NCBI GenBank assembly: GCA_035606665.1
Contig: DATNEY010000059.1
Span: 1-31,538, forward strand
Reading direction: 5' to 3'
Length of the DNA stretch: 31,538 nucleotides
Source: DASUGC01 sp035606665
GTDB lineage: Bacteria; Acidobacteriota; Vicinamibacteria; Vicinamibacterales; SCN-69-37
The notes below the pieces were generated by a model. The model did not search any database. It saw nothing but the letters and a program-made list of their open reading frames with translations, and was not told the DNA's origin. Each line of letters opens with the position of its first letter. Position 1 is the first letter of the stretch. Positions 8,044 to 15,990 of the stretch are shown here, in pieces. Made by a program: the position numbers and the translations under genes.

Positions 8044-8990
8044 CGGTCGAACTCAGGATTCTGATGGTGACGCTCGCGGTGTTCGCTGGCGTGAGCCTGC
8101 TGACAACCGGCATCGTCCTCCTGCTCGCTGGCCGGGAATCGGCGGGCCCCGCTGCACTTCGGGCGCGCCGTCTGTCGGCCGTCCGCCTGCTGCCCGCCGC
8201 CGCCGCGGCCGCGATTGGCATCATCGTGCTGACCTCGTTCGCCGAATTCGAGCCGCGCTGGGAAGGCGAGGAAGTGGGCGTCGCGTTGCCCATGCTTGCG
8301 GCGTTCGCGATCCTCCTCATCGGCAGCTCGTTCTGGCGGGGACTCCAACTGGTGCGTGCGACGTACCAGACCACGCGGGCCTGGCTCGCAGCCGCAGAAC
8401 CCGTCGAACTCGCCGGGACGGCGGTTCCAGCATTCGTCGTCGACACGGAATTCCCCGTCGTGTCGGCCATCGGATTCTTCCGGCCGAAACTGATCATCGC
8501 GCGCAAGGTGCTCGATTCCTGCAACGACGAGGAACTCGGTGCGATCCTCGCGCATGAACAGGGCCACATCGATCGCGGCGACAACCTGCGCCGCCTGCTC
8601 ATCGGCATGGCGCCGGACGTCATCACCTGGCTGCCCGTGTCCGCCCGGCTGCTCGCCGATTGGCGCCAGGCCGCCGAGGATGCGGCCGACGATGACGCCG
8701 TGAAGAGCGGCGCCGACGGGCATCTGCGGCTCGCGCAGGCGCTGGTCAAGGTCGCGCGCCTCGCGCCAGTCTCGCGCAGCCAGTCGGCGATTCCCGCGAG
8801 CGCGCTCTACCGCGGCGAAAGCCTCGATCGGCGCGTGCGCCGGCTCACAGATGCAGGAGGGCCTGCCGCAACGCCGCCGCAGCGCACATGGCCGGTTCGC
8901 CTGATCGCCGTTCTGCTCGTGGCTGGTTCACTCACCGTGCTCGAGAACATTCACGGAGTGGTCGAGAACCTCATCCACCGGCTTCCGTAG
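8040..8990 (+). CDS. M56 (BlaR1-like) membrane metallopeptidase without sensor domain
   Basis: 316 residues, inner-membrane zinc peptidase that probably inactivates the overlapping BlaI-type repressor. Hydrophobic helices are near residues 7-30, 48-66 and 83-98, with another at the C-terminus (about 284-300). The zinc motif is H172-E-Q-G-H176 in a cytoplasmic loop, and E213 in AAEDAADDDA is the probable third ligand. It stops just after the last helix and has no penicillin-binding sensor domain as in BlaR1, so the activating signal is unknown. The start overlaps the repressor stop as ATGA, which indicates coupled translation. NamZ begins 3 nt after its stop. Confidence 0.88.
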   Translation: MTVELRILMVTLAVFAGVSLLTTGIVLLLAGRESAGPAALRARRLSAVRLLPAAAAAAIGIIVLTSFAEFEPRWEGEEVGVALPMLAAFAILLIGSSFWRGLQLVRATYQTTRAWLAAAEPVELAGTAVPAFVVDTEFPVVSAIGFFRPKLIIARKVLDSCNDEELGAILAHEQGHIDRGDNLRRLLIGMAPDVITWLPVSARLLADWRQAAEDAADDDAVKSGADGHLRLAQALVKVARLAPVSRSQSAIPASALYRGESLDRRVRRLTDAGGPAATPPQRTWPVRLIAVLLVAGSLTVLENIHGVVENLIHRLP

Positions 8991-8993
8991 TCC

Positions 8994-10154
8994 GTGCCTG
9001 TCGTTCTCGGATCTGACGTCCTCTTCGATCGCCAGCTGCTCGCCGGGCGGACGATCGGTCTGGTCTGCAACCCGGCCTCGATCGACGGTCAGTTCCGGCA
9101 CGTCGTGGATCGCGCTGGCGCCGCCGGCGTGCGTGTCGGCGCGATCTTCGGTCCGCAGCACGGATTCAATTCCGATCTCCAGGAAAACATGATCGAGTCG
9201 CCGCACGGACGCGACGCGCGGCGGAACGTCCCCGTTTACTCGCTGTACAGCGAGACGCGCGAGCCGACGGCGGAGATGCTCGCGGGGCTCGACGCGCTGG
9301 TGATCGATCTGCAGGACGTCGGGACGCGCATCTATACCTACATCTACACGATGGCGAATTGCCTCGTGGCCGCACGCAAACAGGGCCTGCCGGTGGTCGT
9401 GTGCGATCGGCCGAATCCGATCGGCGGCGACGCGGTCGAGGGCCCCATGCTCGCGCGGGGGTTCGAGTCGTTCGTCGGCCAGTTTCCGATCCCCATGCGG
9501 CACGGCATGACGATCGGCGAGCTGGCCCGGCTCTTCAACGATCGGTTCGGCCTCGACGCGAAGCTCGAGGTCGTGAAGATGCAGAACTGGTCGCGTGGCG
9601 ATTACTGGGAATCGTCCGGCCTCCCTTGGGTGCTGCCGTCTCCCAACATTCCGACCGTGGATTCCGCAGTCGTGTATCCCGGCACCGTCCTGCTGGAGGG
9701 AACCAATATCTCTGAAGGGCGGGGCACGAACAAGCCGTTCGAGCTCGTCGGCGCGCCGTGGGCCGATGCAGGCAGGATTTCGGCGCAGCTCGACGCGCTC
9801 GGGCTGCCGGGCGTGCGTTTCCGTCCCGCGGTCTTCGAGCCGACCTTCCACAAACACGCGCGTATCGCGTGTGGAGGCTGCCAGATTCATGTGACGGACC
9901 GCGCCGCGTTCCGAGCCGTCGAGGCCGGCGTCGCGATCATCGCGGCCTTCCGGTCGGCCGGCCCATCGGCATTCCAATGGCGCGAGCCGCCGTACGAGTA
10001 CGAGCACGTCAAACTGCCGATCGACATCCTGTACGGATCGGCGGGGCTCCGCGAGGGTCTCGACGGCGGCGAGACGGCTGCGTCGCTCGCCGCGGTATGG
10101 AACAGCGAGATGGCGGCCTTCTCGGATATTCGCGAGAAGTACCTGCTTTATTAG
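8994..10154 (+). CDS. namZ: Exo-beta-N-acetylmuramidase NamZ (GH171, formerly DUF1343)
   Basis: 386 residues. The family removes terminal MurNAc from peptidoglycan fragments during cell-wall recycling. Full-length family match by motifs: GLVCNPASID near the N-terminus, FGPQHGF, LVIDLQDVGTRIYTYIYTM, VVCDRPNPIGG, the MRHGMTIGELA stretch, PSPNIPT, YPGTVLLEGTNISEGRGT and, near the end, LPIDILYGS. The start is GTG at 8994, just after the M56 stop. No signal peptide is present, unlike the secreted Bacillus subtilis enzyme, so this one may act on imported muropeptides in the cytoplasm, or an export signal has been missed. Its linkage to BlaI/M56 suggests the substrate pathway and wall-stress sensing are connected. 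Confidence 0.93.
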   Translation: MPVVLGSDVLFDRQLLAGRTIGLVCNPASIDGQFRHVVDRAGAAGVRVGAIFGPQHGFNSDLQENMIESPHGRDARRNVPVYSLYSETREPTAEMLAGLDALVIDLQDVGTRIYTYIYTMANCLVAARKQGLPVVVCDRPNPIGGDAVEGPMLARGFESFVGQFPIPMRHGMTIGELARLFNDRFGLDAKLEVVKMQNWSRGDYWESSGLPWVLPSPNIPTVDSAVVYPGTVLLEGTNISEGRGTNKPFELVGAPWADAGRISAQLDALGLPGVRFRPAVFEPTFHKHARIACGGCQIHVTDRAAFRAVEAGVAIIAAFRSAGPSAFQWREPPYEYEHVKLPIDILYGSAGLREGLDGGETAASLAAVWNSEMAAFSDIREKYLLY

Positions 10155-10165
10155 CAACGGCAGTT

Positions 10166-10654
10166 ATGGGACAGGCCGATGCGGATCTCAACGAGCGGTT
10201 CGAACAACACCTCACCATCGCCGCCGATCCACGCGTGGTCTTCGACTGTTTTTTCAGCGCGGACGCGCTGCGCGCGTGGTGGCAGACGATCCGATCCGTC
10301 ACGACGCCGGTGCCCTTCGGCGTCTTCGCGGTCGAATGGCCGCGCACGCCCTACACCGACGACCTGCTCGGCCCGCTTGGCGGCGTGTTCCACGGCACGA
10401 TCGTGGACGTGCGCCCCGGCCAGGGTTTCCTTGTGGCTGACGCGTGGTGGATCCCGCCGGAGGGCGACCCGATCGGACCGATGGCGCTGCAGGTCGACTG
10501 CCTGAAGGATCCCGCAGGCTGCAGGCTCGACGTCCGGCAGGACGGCTACGAGGAATCGCCGCGCTGGCGCCGCTACTACGCCGTCGTCTCCCGCGGCTGG
10601 CAGATCTCGCTGACCGCGCTCAAGCGCTACGCGGAGACCCAAGCGCGCGCCTAG
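10166..10654 (+). CDS. SRPBCC (START/AHSA1-like) domain protein
   Basis: 162 residues, cytoplasmic, start ATG at 10166, 11 nt after the NamZ stop. The beginning (FEQHLTIAADPRVVFDCFFSADALRAWW) is the N-terminal strand and helices of the SRPBCC fold, and the C-terminal long helix is YYAVVSRGWQISLTALKRYAE. These proteins bind hydrophobic ligands or act in stress and folding, and the ligand here is unknown. Tryptophans in DAWWIPPEG line a probable pocket. It is the last gene of the plus-strand run and is followed by a 140-bp spacer with a terminator-like hairpin. Confidence 0.8.
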   Translation: MGQADADLNERFEQHLTIAADPRVVFDCFFSADALRAWWQTIRSVTTPVPFGVFAVEWPRTPYTDDLLGPLGGVFHGTIVDVRPGQGFLVADAWWIPPEGDPIGPMALQVDCLKDPAGCRLDVRQDGYEESPRWRRYYAVVSRGWQISLTALKRYAETQARA

Positions 10655-10794
10655 GGCACCCATGAAGACGCAGCGAGCGGGCGGTCAGCCCGCGAGCCAC
10701 ACGAGCGAAGTGAGATTTGGCGAAGTGCTCTTCAAGAGAGCCGAATCGAACGAGCGAGTGTGTCGGGGGTCTGGGGGCAAAGCCCCCAGAGTAA
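10655..10794. other. Non-coding spacer between convergent genes
   Basis: No gene seen. The left part has recurring GAGCGA-type words (GAGCGAAGTGAG, GAACGAGCGAG). The right part is the hairpin described separately. The spacer at 1338-1439 has a similar composition and order. Confidence 0.5.
10767..10789. terminator. Bidirectional terminator hairpin, GGGTCTGG family
   Basis: GGGTCTGG (10767-10774) runs into a perfect 8-bp stem CTGGGGGC (10771-10778) / GCCCCCAG (10782-10789) with loop AAA. It sits between the stops of the SRPBCC gene (+) and pyruvate kinase (-). No long T-run follows on either strand. Confidence 0.6.
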
Positions 10795-12207
10795 CTAAAG
10801 CGTCTCTACGTGCACGAAATTCGCGTCCGTGCGCCCGAGCGCGGGACCAATGGACACGAACACCACGATCACCCCGCGTTCCACGAGTTCGCGTTCTATC
10901 AGCGCGCGCCTGAGCTCCGCGGGATTGGCGGGTGCGACAAACGGCGTCACGCCCCAGAGAAGATTGAGACGAGCCGCCACTTCAGCCGACGGCGTGGCCG
11001 CGATGATCCTCGCCCGCGGACGAAGCGCAGCCAGCAGGCGCGCGGTGCGGCCGGCCTGGGTCACGGCAACGATTGCCGCCGCCCCGGACCGTGAGGCCAG
11101 CGCGACCGCGGCTTCGCAGAGGGCACGCGAGTGCGGCGCCCAACCCGCGCCGAGATGCGCCATCGCCACCGGAACCGCGGGAGCCCGTTCCGCCTCGCGC
11201 AGGATCCGATCGAGGGTCGCCACACTCTCGACCGGATACGTGCCGATCGCGGTCTCGCCCGCCAGCATCACCGCGTCAGCGCCCTCATCGACCGCGTGCG
11301 CAGCGTCCGTCACTTCGGCGCGCGTCGGTCGCGGCGCTGACCGCATCGACTCGAGCACCTGCGTGGCCACGATCACCGGCACGCCGCGATCGCGCGCCGC
11401 GAGGATGATTCGCTTCTGCGTCGCCGGAATCGATTCGAGCGGCATCTCGATCCCGAGGTCGCCTCGCGCGACCATGACGCCATCCGAGACTTCGAGGATC
11501 TCCTCGATGCGATCCACCGCCTTCGGTTTCTCGATCTTGGCAATCAGCGGCAGGCCGGGCGCACCAGCAGCCGTCGCGGCGGCCCGCACGCGTTCCATGT
11601 CGGCGGCCGACTGCACGAAACTCACGGCGACGAGATCGACGCCCATCGCGACACCGGCCTTGAGATCGAATTCGTCCTTGGGCGTCATCGCGGACGTCCG
11701 GAGATCGACGCCGGGTACGTTGATGCCCTTGTGAGAATCGAGGCGGCCGCCCGTCACGACGCGCGTCTCGATCCGGTCCGGCGTCGCGCTCGAGACCTCG
11801 AGCTCAATCCGGCCCTCGTCGACAAGCAGGCGCGCGCCCTGATGGACGGACGTGAAGAGCGCAGCAAACGCCGATGTCACTCGCCCCGCCGGCGCCGCCA
11901 GCTCGTTGTCCGGGTTGAACTCGATCACGAGCGACTGCCCTGCCGACAGAGCGATCGGTTGCGCGAGCACGCCGATGCGGACTTTCGGACCGCCGAGATC
12001 CTGCAGGATGGCGATGGGCTGGCGCGCGTCGGCCGCCGCCCGTCGAATCTCCGCGCAAGCCTCCGCGTGACCGGCGGCCGTGCCGTGGGAAAAGTTCAGT
12101 CTGAAGACATCTGTGCCGGCCGCGATGAGTGCGCGGAGCCGCTCACGGCTCCGGCTCGCGGGTCCAACGGTGGCGATGATGCGAGTCGAACGATAAAGCG
12201 ATTTCAC
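10795..12207 (-). CDS. pyk: Pyruvate kinase
   Basis: 470 residues, final step of glycolysis (phosphoenolpyruvate + ADP to pyruvate + ATP), cytoplasmic. N-terminal RIIATVGPAS, FRLNFSHG (R36, N38, S40), ILQDLGGPKVR (D70, K75), the family signature LIAKIEKPKAVDRIEE with catalytic K224 and metal ligand E226, then VMVARGDLGIEMP (D250). The B domain (about 72-170) and the C-terminal regulatory domain (about 345-470) are both complete. The start is GTG at 12207-12205; the usual N-terminal length leaves no other sensible start. That GTG lies inside one arm of an 18-bp inverted repeat and has no clear Shine-Dalgarno sequence. The gene follows the cytochrome/PHM gene on the same strand. Confidence 0.96.
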   Translation of the reverse strand: MKSLYRSTRIIATVGPASRSRERLRALIAAGTDVFRLNFSHGTAAGHAEACAEIRRAAADARQPIAILQDLGGPKVRIGVLAQPIALSAGQSLVIEFNPDNELAAPAGRVTSAFAALFTSVHQGARLLVDEGRIELEVSSATPDRIETRVVTGGRLDSHKGINVPGVDLRTSAMTPKDEFDLKAGVAMGVDLVAVSFVQSAADMERVRAAATAAGAPGLPLIAKIEKPKAVDRIEEILEVSDGVMVARGDLGIEMPLESIPATQKRIILAARDRGVPVIVATQVLESMRSAPRPTRAEVTDAAHAVDEGADAVMLAGETAIGTYPVESVATLDRILREAERAPAVPVAMAHLGAGWAPHSRALCEAAVALASRSGAAAIVAVTQAGRTARLLAALRPRARIIAATPSAEVAARLNLLWGVTPFVAPANPAELRRALIERELVERGVIVVFVSIGPALGRTDANFVHVETL

Positions 12208-12280
12208 ATGAAGACTGAAGACAACTGAAGTCTAGTTTGGTTTGCCCCAAGAAGCCTTCAGATCTTCAGTCTTCATGTGA
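12204..12280. repeat. 18-bp perfect inverted repeat spanning the pyk start codon
   Basis: TCACATGAAGACTGAAGA at 12204-12221 is the exact reverse complement of 12263-12280, with 41 nt between. The arms are built of a TGAAGAC-type 7-bp unit, which also recurs in the spacer. The pyk start codon (12207-12205) is inside one arm, and the upstream gene's stop (12300) is about 20 nt beyond the other. The 12-mer ACATGAAGACTG (12206-12217) recurs at 27405-27416. Confidence 0.85.
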
Positions 12281-12299
12281 TCTCGTTCCGCAGGTTTCT

Positions 12300-13640
12300 T
12301 CACTTCCTTACTTTCCGTGCCGCGACCAGTTTGTCGAAGTCCTCCTGCTCGAGGTACGTCAGATCCACCCACGCGTGCGCCATCTCGTCCACCGTCCGAT
12401 CACCCCACCCGACCCACTGGCGCGGATCGGGATTGTTCGGATTGTTCTCGGTGTTGTCGTGCCACGCTGTGAAAATGAGCACGGTCCCCTTCGGCAGGAG
12501 CGGCGCCGCGCCGTCGGCATAGATGTAGTTGTTGTGCCAGTTCCACTGGAACCTGTTGACGGCGCTGATCACTTCCTTCCGGCCGTCCGGATAGACCGCT
12601 TCCACGGACATCGCCTTGCCGCGCATGTGCATGTGCGGCTGGAAGTTCTCCATGCGCGCGGGCGCCTGGATGACGTAGAAGTTCTGCGTCATCGCCACTT
12701 CCCCCGGCGGGATATCGAGTTCCGAACCGCGGCTCACGTCGAACATCCTCAGCACCGTGCGGTTCTTCGGCGTGAAACCCTTCGGATAGAGGTACACGCC
12801 GAGCTCGACCTGGTTGTCCTTCACTTCGCGGCCGATCGCGAACATGTGGATTTCCCAGCGGATCTTCGCGCCCGGCAGCAGCAGCTTGCCCGCGTCCGGG
12901 TTGAAGATCTCGCCGGCCTTGCCGACCGCCCATTCCATGAAGAGGCCGGGCCCGGTCTGGACGTCATGCGCGGAGTGCGCGAGGCCCGTGACGCCCTGCT
13001 CGCCCTGATCCAGCGTCGTCAGCACGTGATGCACGATGCGGCGGCCGTCGGGGGACGCCGGCCGGATTTCGATCGCGCGCACCCAGCGGGGTTCGGTCAC
13101 GCCAGTGTCGCTCACCGGCCGGAACCACTTGTCCTGCGTGCGCGCCGCCAAGGTATAGGGCGGCGATTTGATCACGAGGTCGGGCTGTCCGAACTGCTTT
13201 GCAAACTGCCACTCGCCCGGATCCGGAAAGGTCACCGGCGGCGGCAGGTCTTTCGGGTTGCCCTCGGGCGCGCCCGCGTCGACCCACGCCGTGATCTTTC
13301 CGATCTGCTCGTCTGAGAGGCTGCGGTCGTTCTTGAACTCCCTGACGCCGATGGTCTGGTCGATGTGCCACGGCGGCATGACGCGCGCGGCGACCTTGGT
13401 CTTGATCGCGCTCGCGTACTTCTTCGCGTCGGCGTAGTTCATCAGCGCCATCGGCGCGATGGAGTTCGGCTGATGGCAGACCTGACACTTCTCCTGAAGG
13501 ATCGGCGCGACGTCCTTCGAGAAGGTGATTGACGCCGATTGTGCGGCGCCGCCCTTGTCCACCGAAGCGCGCAGCGCGAAGGTGGAAACCACGAGAATGA
13601 CGACGACGCCCGAGACTACGCGAAACCTGGCAGAGTTCAT
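12300..13640 (-). CDS. Secreted cytochrome c fused to PHM-like copper monooxygenase domain
   Basis: 446 residues, exported. ATG at 13640-13638 is chosen because GGGGGAG precedes it and a signal anchor follows (about residues 7-24). The haem motif is C52-Q-V-C55-H56, with Met88 in the RVMPPWH motif as probable axial ligand. The C-terminal part has the ligand pattern of copper type II ascorbate-dependent monooxygenases: H204-H205 (IVHHVLTT), H265 (WEIHMFA), H336-x-H338 (PHMHMRG) and a likely Met420 (VDEMAHAW). The known family hydroxylates unactivated C-H bonds; the substrate here is unknown. The fusion could deliver electrons from haem to copper, which is inference. It is last in an operon with a secreted partner and an M24 aminopeptidase. 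Confidence 0.8.
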   Translation of the reverse strand: MNSARFRVVSGVVVILVVSTFALRASVDKGGAAQSASITFSKDVAPILQEKCQVCHQPNSIAPMALMNYADAKKYASAIKTKVAARVMPPWHIDQTIGVREFKNDRSLSDEQIGKITAWVDAGAPEGNPKDLPPPVTFPDPGEWQFAKQFGQPDLVIKSPPYTLAARTQDKWFRPVSDTGVTEPRWVRAIEIRPASPDGRRIVHHVLTTLDQGEQGVTGLAHSAHDVQTGPGLFMEWAVGKAGEIFNPDAGKLLLPGAKIRWEIHMFAIGREVKDNQVELGVYLYPKGFTPKNRTVLRMFDVSRGSELDIPPGEVAMTQNFYVIQAPARMENFQPHMHMRGKAMSVEAVYPDGRKEVISAVNRFQWNWHNNYIYADGAAPLLPKGTVLIFTAWHDNTENNPNNPDPRQWVGWGDRTVDEMAHAWVDLTYLEQEDFDKLVAARKVRK

Positions 13641-13648
13641 GACTCCCC

Positions 13649-14491
13649 CTACTTCACCGTGACTTTCAGAAATCCATTGCTCCAGCAGCACTGCGAGTGG
13701 CCCGCGCTGGCGACGGCCGAATCGTTGGCACGCACGCGCACGATGTAGTCACCTGGTGCGCTGAAGATCGCGCGCGTGGTCACCTGACCTCCCGCGGCAG
13801 CTATCCGTCCGGTTGCCGGATCGAACGTCACCCTGCCCGGCCCCTGATGCTTGAACCACGTAATCGTCGTCGCCGCCGACGTGCCGCCCCGGCCGGCAGT
13901 CGCAATGCTGCCCGCGCCCTTTCCGTCGTCCTTGCCCCAGACCGTCAGGGTCACGGGTTGTCCGGCAACACCAGCGACCGGGCCGGCGGTGACGCCCAAC
14001 GGTCCGCGGCCTTCGGGCCCTGTCTCCGCGAAGCGAAGCACAGGCGGAGTGTTCCCGGAACTGGCTTCTCCCTCGAGGGCGTCTATCTGCCAGTTCGCGT
14101 GAAGCGTTCCCGGAATCGCGTAGGTGGCATCACGGAACGTGAGCGTCCACACGACTTCCTTGTTGCCGAAGTCCGCCGGCACCTTCACGCCGAACACGCC
14201 CCAGTGCCTGCGGGGCTGAAACTGCGTCGGCTGCCCCTGGTTCTGCGCGCCGGGTGTGACGAAGTTGTTCTTGCCGATGGGAATGTCCACGACTTCCGTC
14301 GTGTTGCGGTTGTAGTAGCCGAACGACAGCGTGTATGTGCCGTCGGCATTCTTGTACCAGCCCTCGTACGCGGGCGATACGGTCTGGCCGGACGCCTTGA
14401 GAGATGTAAGCGGCAGTTGCGCGACCGCGGGCGTGGTCAGACCCGCCAGCAGCCCAACGAGCGCCGCAGCAAAGACAACGCGCGACCTCAC
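13649..14491 (-). CDS. Secreted protein of unknown function, partner of cytochrome/PHM protein
   Basis: 280 residues with a clear signal peptide (about 1-25, ending PAVAQ). The N-terminal part (SFGYYNRNTTEVVDIPIG, WTLTFRDATYAIPGTLHANW) looks beta-rich. The last 80 residues resemble a PKD/Ig-like domain (VTFDPATGRIAAAGGQVTTR, FSAPGDYIVRVRANDSA) and include a CC pair in SQCCW that might form a disulfide or bind metal. I do not recognise a named family. The start is GTG at 14491-14489, overlapping the M24 stop as GTGA. The cytochrome/PHM gene begins 8 nt after its stop, so the two are almost certainly cotranscribed and may form a periplasmic complex. Confidence 0.75.
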   Translation of the reverse strand: MRSRVVFAAALVGLLAGLTTPAVAQLPLTSLKASGQTVSPAYEGWYKNADGTYTLSFGYYNRNTTEVVDIPIGKNNFVTPGAQNQGQPTQFQPRRHWGVFGVKVPADFGNKEVVWTLTFRDATYAIPGTLHANWQIDALEGEASSGNTPPVLRFAETGPEGRGPLGVTAGPVAGVAGQPVTLTVWGKDDGKGAGSIATAGRGGTSAATTITWFKHQGPGRVTFDPATGRIAAAGGQVTTRAIFSAPGDYIVRVRANDSAVASAGHSQCCWSNGFLKVTVK

Positions 14492-15951
14492 GGCCGTCCT
14501 CCCTTGCGCGTCCTGATGAGCGCGCTGATTCCTGGCTCCGCCATCAGCTTCTCGATCGCGGACATGTCGAGCGGCACGAACATGGACAGATTCTCTACGC
14601 CCGTCGCCGTCACAAGCAATGCGTCCTCGAGCCGCATCGCAAGGCCCTCGTCGGGCACCTGAAGCGCCGGCTCAATCGTGAAGAGCTGGCCCGGAACGAG
14701 CGTCACCGGCGAGCCGTCGGCGGGCCGGCCGCGGCCGACGTCGTGCACCTCGAGCCCGATCGAGTGTCCGAAGCTCGAGCCCTGACTGTTTCGATACCGC
14801 CCCGCAAAATCCTCAGCGGCCTTCTTGATTGCCGCGCTCGTGAACTTCGTGGATTGAATCGCGGCGTCCATCTTCCGGCCGGCCGCCTGCAGCAGATCGC
14901 GCACCGGAACGTTCGGACGAATCTCCGAAATCAGCGCTCTGTACATCGCGAGATAGATCGAATAGAACTCCCGCTGCATCGGCGTGAACTTCCCATTCGC
15001 CGGAAACACACGAGTTACGTCGGACACGTAGTACTGGAAATCCGGCGCGTAGTCGAACTGCACGAGATCGCCATTGGCGAGCTTGCGCGTGCCTTTATGG
15101 TAGTGCGAATACACCATGTTGGGCCCGGTCGCGACGAGCGAAAAATACGCGGGCCCCTGCGAGCCGTACTTCTTGAACACGTACTCCGCGACGGCCTGAA
15201 GCTCGTACTCGTACATGCCGGGCTCGGCTTCGCGCATGGCTTCCATGATTCCAACACCCGCGATGCGCGTCGCTTCGCGAATCACGGCGATCTCGCGCGG
15301 CGACTTTACGGCGCGCAGCCGATCGATGAACGGGTCGAGGTTCTCGATCGCGAGATCCGGCCGGCCAGTAGCCGCGCGAAGCCTGTCCTGAAAGGCTTCG
15401 ACGCGCGTCGCCCGTCCATCCCACGGATCCCGTTTGCTGGAGCTCTCGACGCCGTTCGCTTCGGCGCGTGACCCGCCGCCGACCACGTTCTCCCCAAACG
15501 AGGTGAAGACCTTCCGGTTCTCCTTGCCGATCGCCTGTACGGCGGCCGTGAACTGATCGCGCGGAAGCACAGCGTCCAGCCCCGAGACTTTCGCGGCCTC
15601 AGGACCTGCGGTGAGCGACGGTCCCAGCGCGCGCACGCGATAGCCGGCGGGCTCGATGTAGACCGTCGAGGTCTTCGCGCGGCCGTCGATCAGAAGAATT
15701 GCCCGAGGAACTTCGACGCCGGTCAGATAGAAGAACTGAGCGCCCTGCCTGAACGGGAGCTCTGCCGGCTTTTCGACGGCGCCCTGCATGATGGCAACGC
15801 CGTCGCCGATCGCCTGGATGACCTGCGCGCGGCGAGCCGCAAACTCTTCAGGAGGAAAGACTTCCGTGAAGACGCCCTGCGGGATCTGGGCGGACAATGC
15901 AAGGCAACTGAGCGCAAGCGCTCCGGAGAGCGCCAGGATTCGTGGGAGCAC
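14488..15951 (-). CDS. Secreted Xaa-Pro aminopeptidase (M24B)
   Basis: 487 residues; removes N-terminal residues preceding proline, using a two-metal centre. N-terminal signal peptide MLPRILALSGALALS to LSAQ. The creatinase/prolidase N-terminal domain occupies about 30-190, and the pita-bread catalytic domain follows with all five ligands: D300 (VQFDYAPD), D311 (YYVSDVTR), H396 (FGHSIGLEVHD), E427 (FTIEPAL) and E442 (MRLEDALLV). Typical bacterial PepP is cytoplasmic, so export is notable but common in bacteria rich in secreted peptidases. The start is GTG at 15951 with a weak ribosome-binding site. It overlaps the downstream secreted gene by 4 nt and lies 39 nt after TMEM175. Confidence 0.92.
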   Translation of the reverse strand: MLPRILALSGALALSCLALSAQIPQGVFTEVFPPEEFAARRAQVIQAIGDGVAIMQGAVEKPAELPFRQGAQFFYLTGVEVPRAILLIDGRAKTSTVYIEPAGYRVRALGPSLTAGPEAAKVSGLDAVLPRDQFTAAVQAIGKENRKVFTSFGENVVGGGSRAEANGVESSSKRDPWDGRATRVEAFQDRLRAATGRPDLAIENLDPFIDRLRAVKSPREIAVIREATRIAGVGIMEAMREAEPGMYEYELQAVAEYVFKKYGSQGPAYFSLVATGPNMVYSHYHKGTRKLANGDLVQFDYAPDFQYYVSDVTRVFPANGKFTPMQREFYSIYLAMYRALISEIRPNVPVRDLLQAAGRKMDAAIQSTKFTSAAIKKAAEDFAGRYRNSQGSSFGHSIGLEVHDVGRGRPADGSPVTLVPGQLFTIEPALQVPDEGLAMRLEDALLVTATGVENLSMFVPLDMSAIEKLMAEPGISALIRTRKGGRP

Positions 15952-15990
15952 GCCGAATTGTGCGCCGAGTCCCCGACTCTTTCAATACGT

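Noticed and set aside
2797..10157. Long open frames opposite the porin-like, binding-protein, cardiolipin synthase-like and NamZ genes (for example 3826-5112 plus, 5696-6922 minus, 8928-10157 minus)
   Set aside because: Arg/His-rich translations without signals or motifs, exactly opposite well-supported genes; expected in high-GC DNA.
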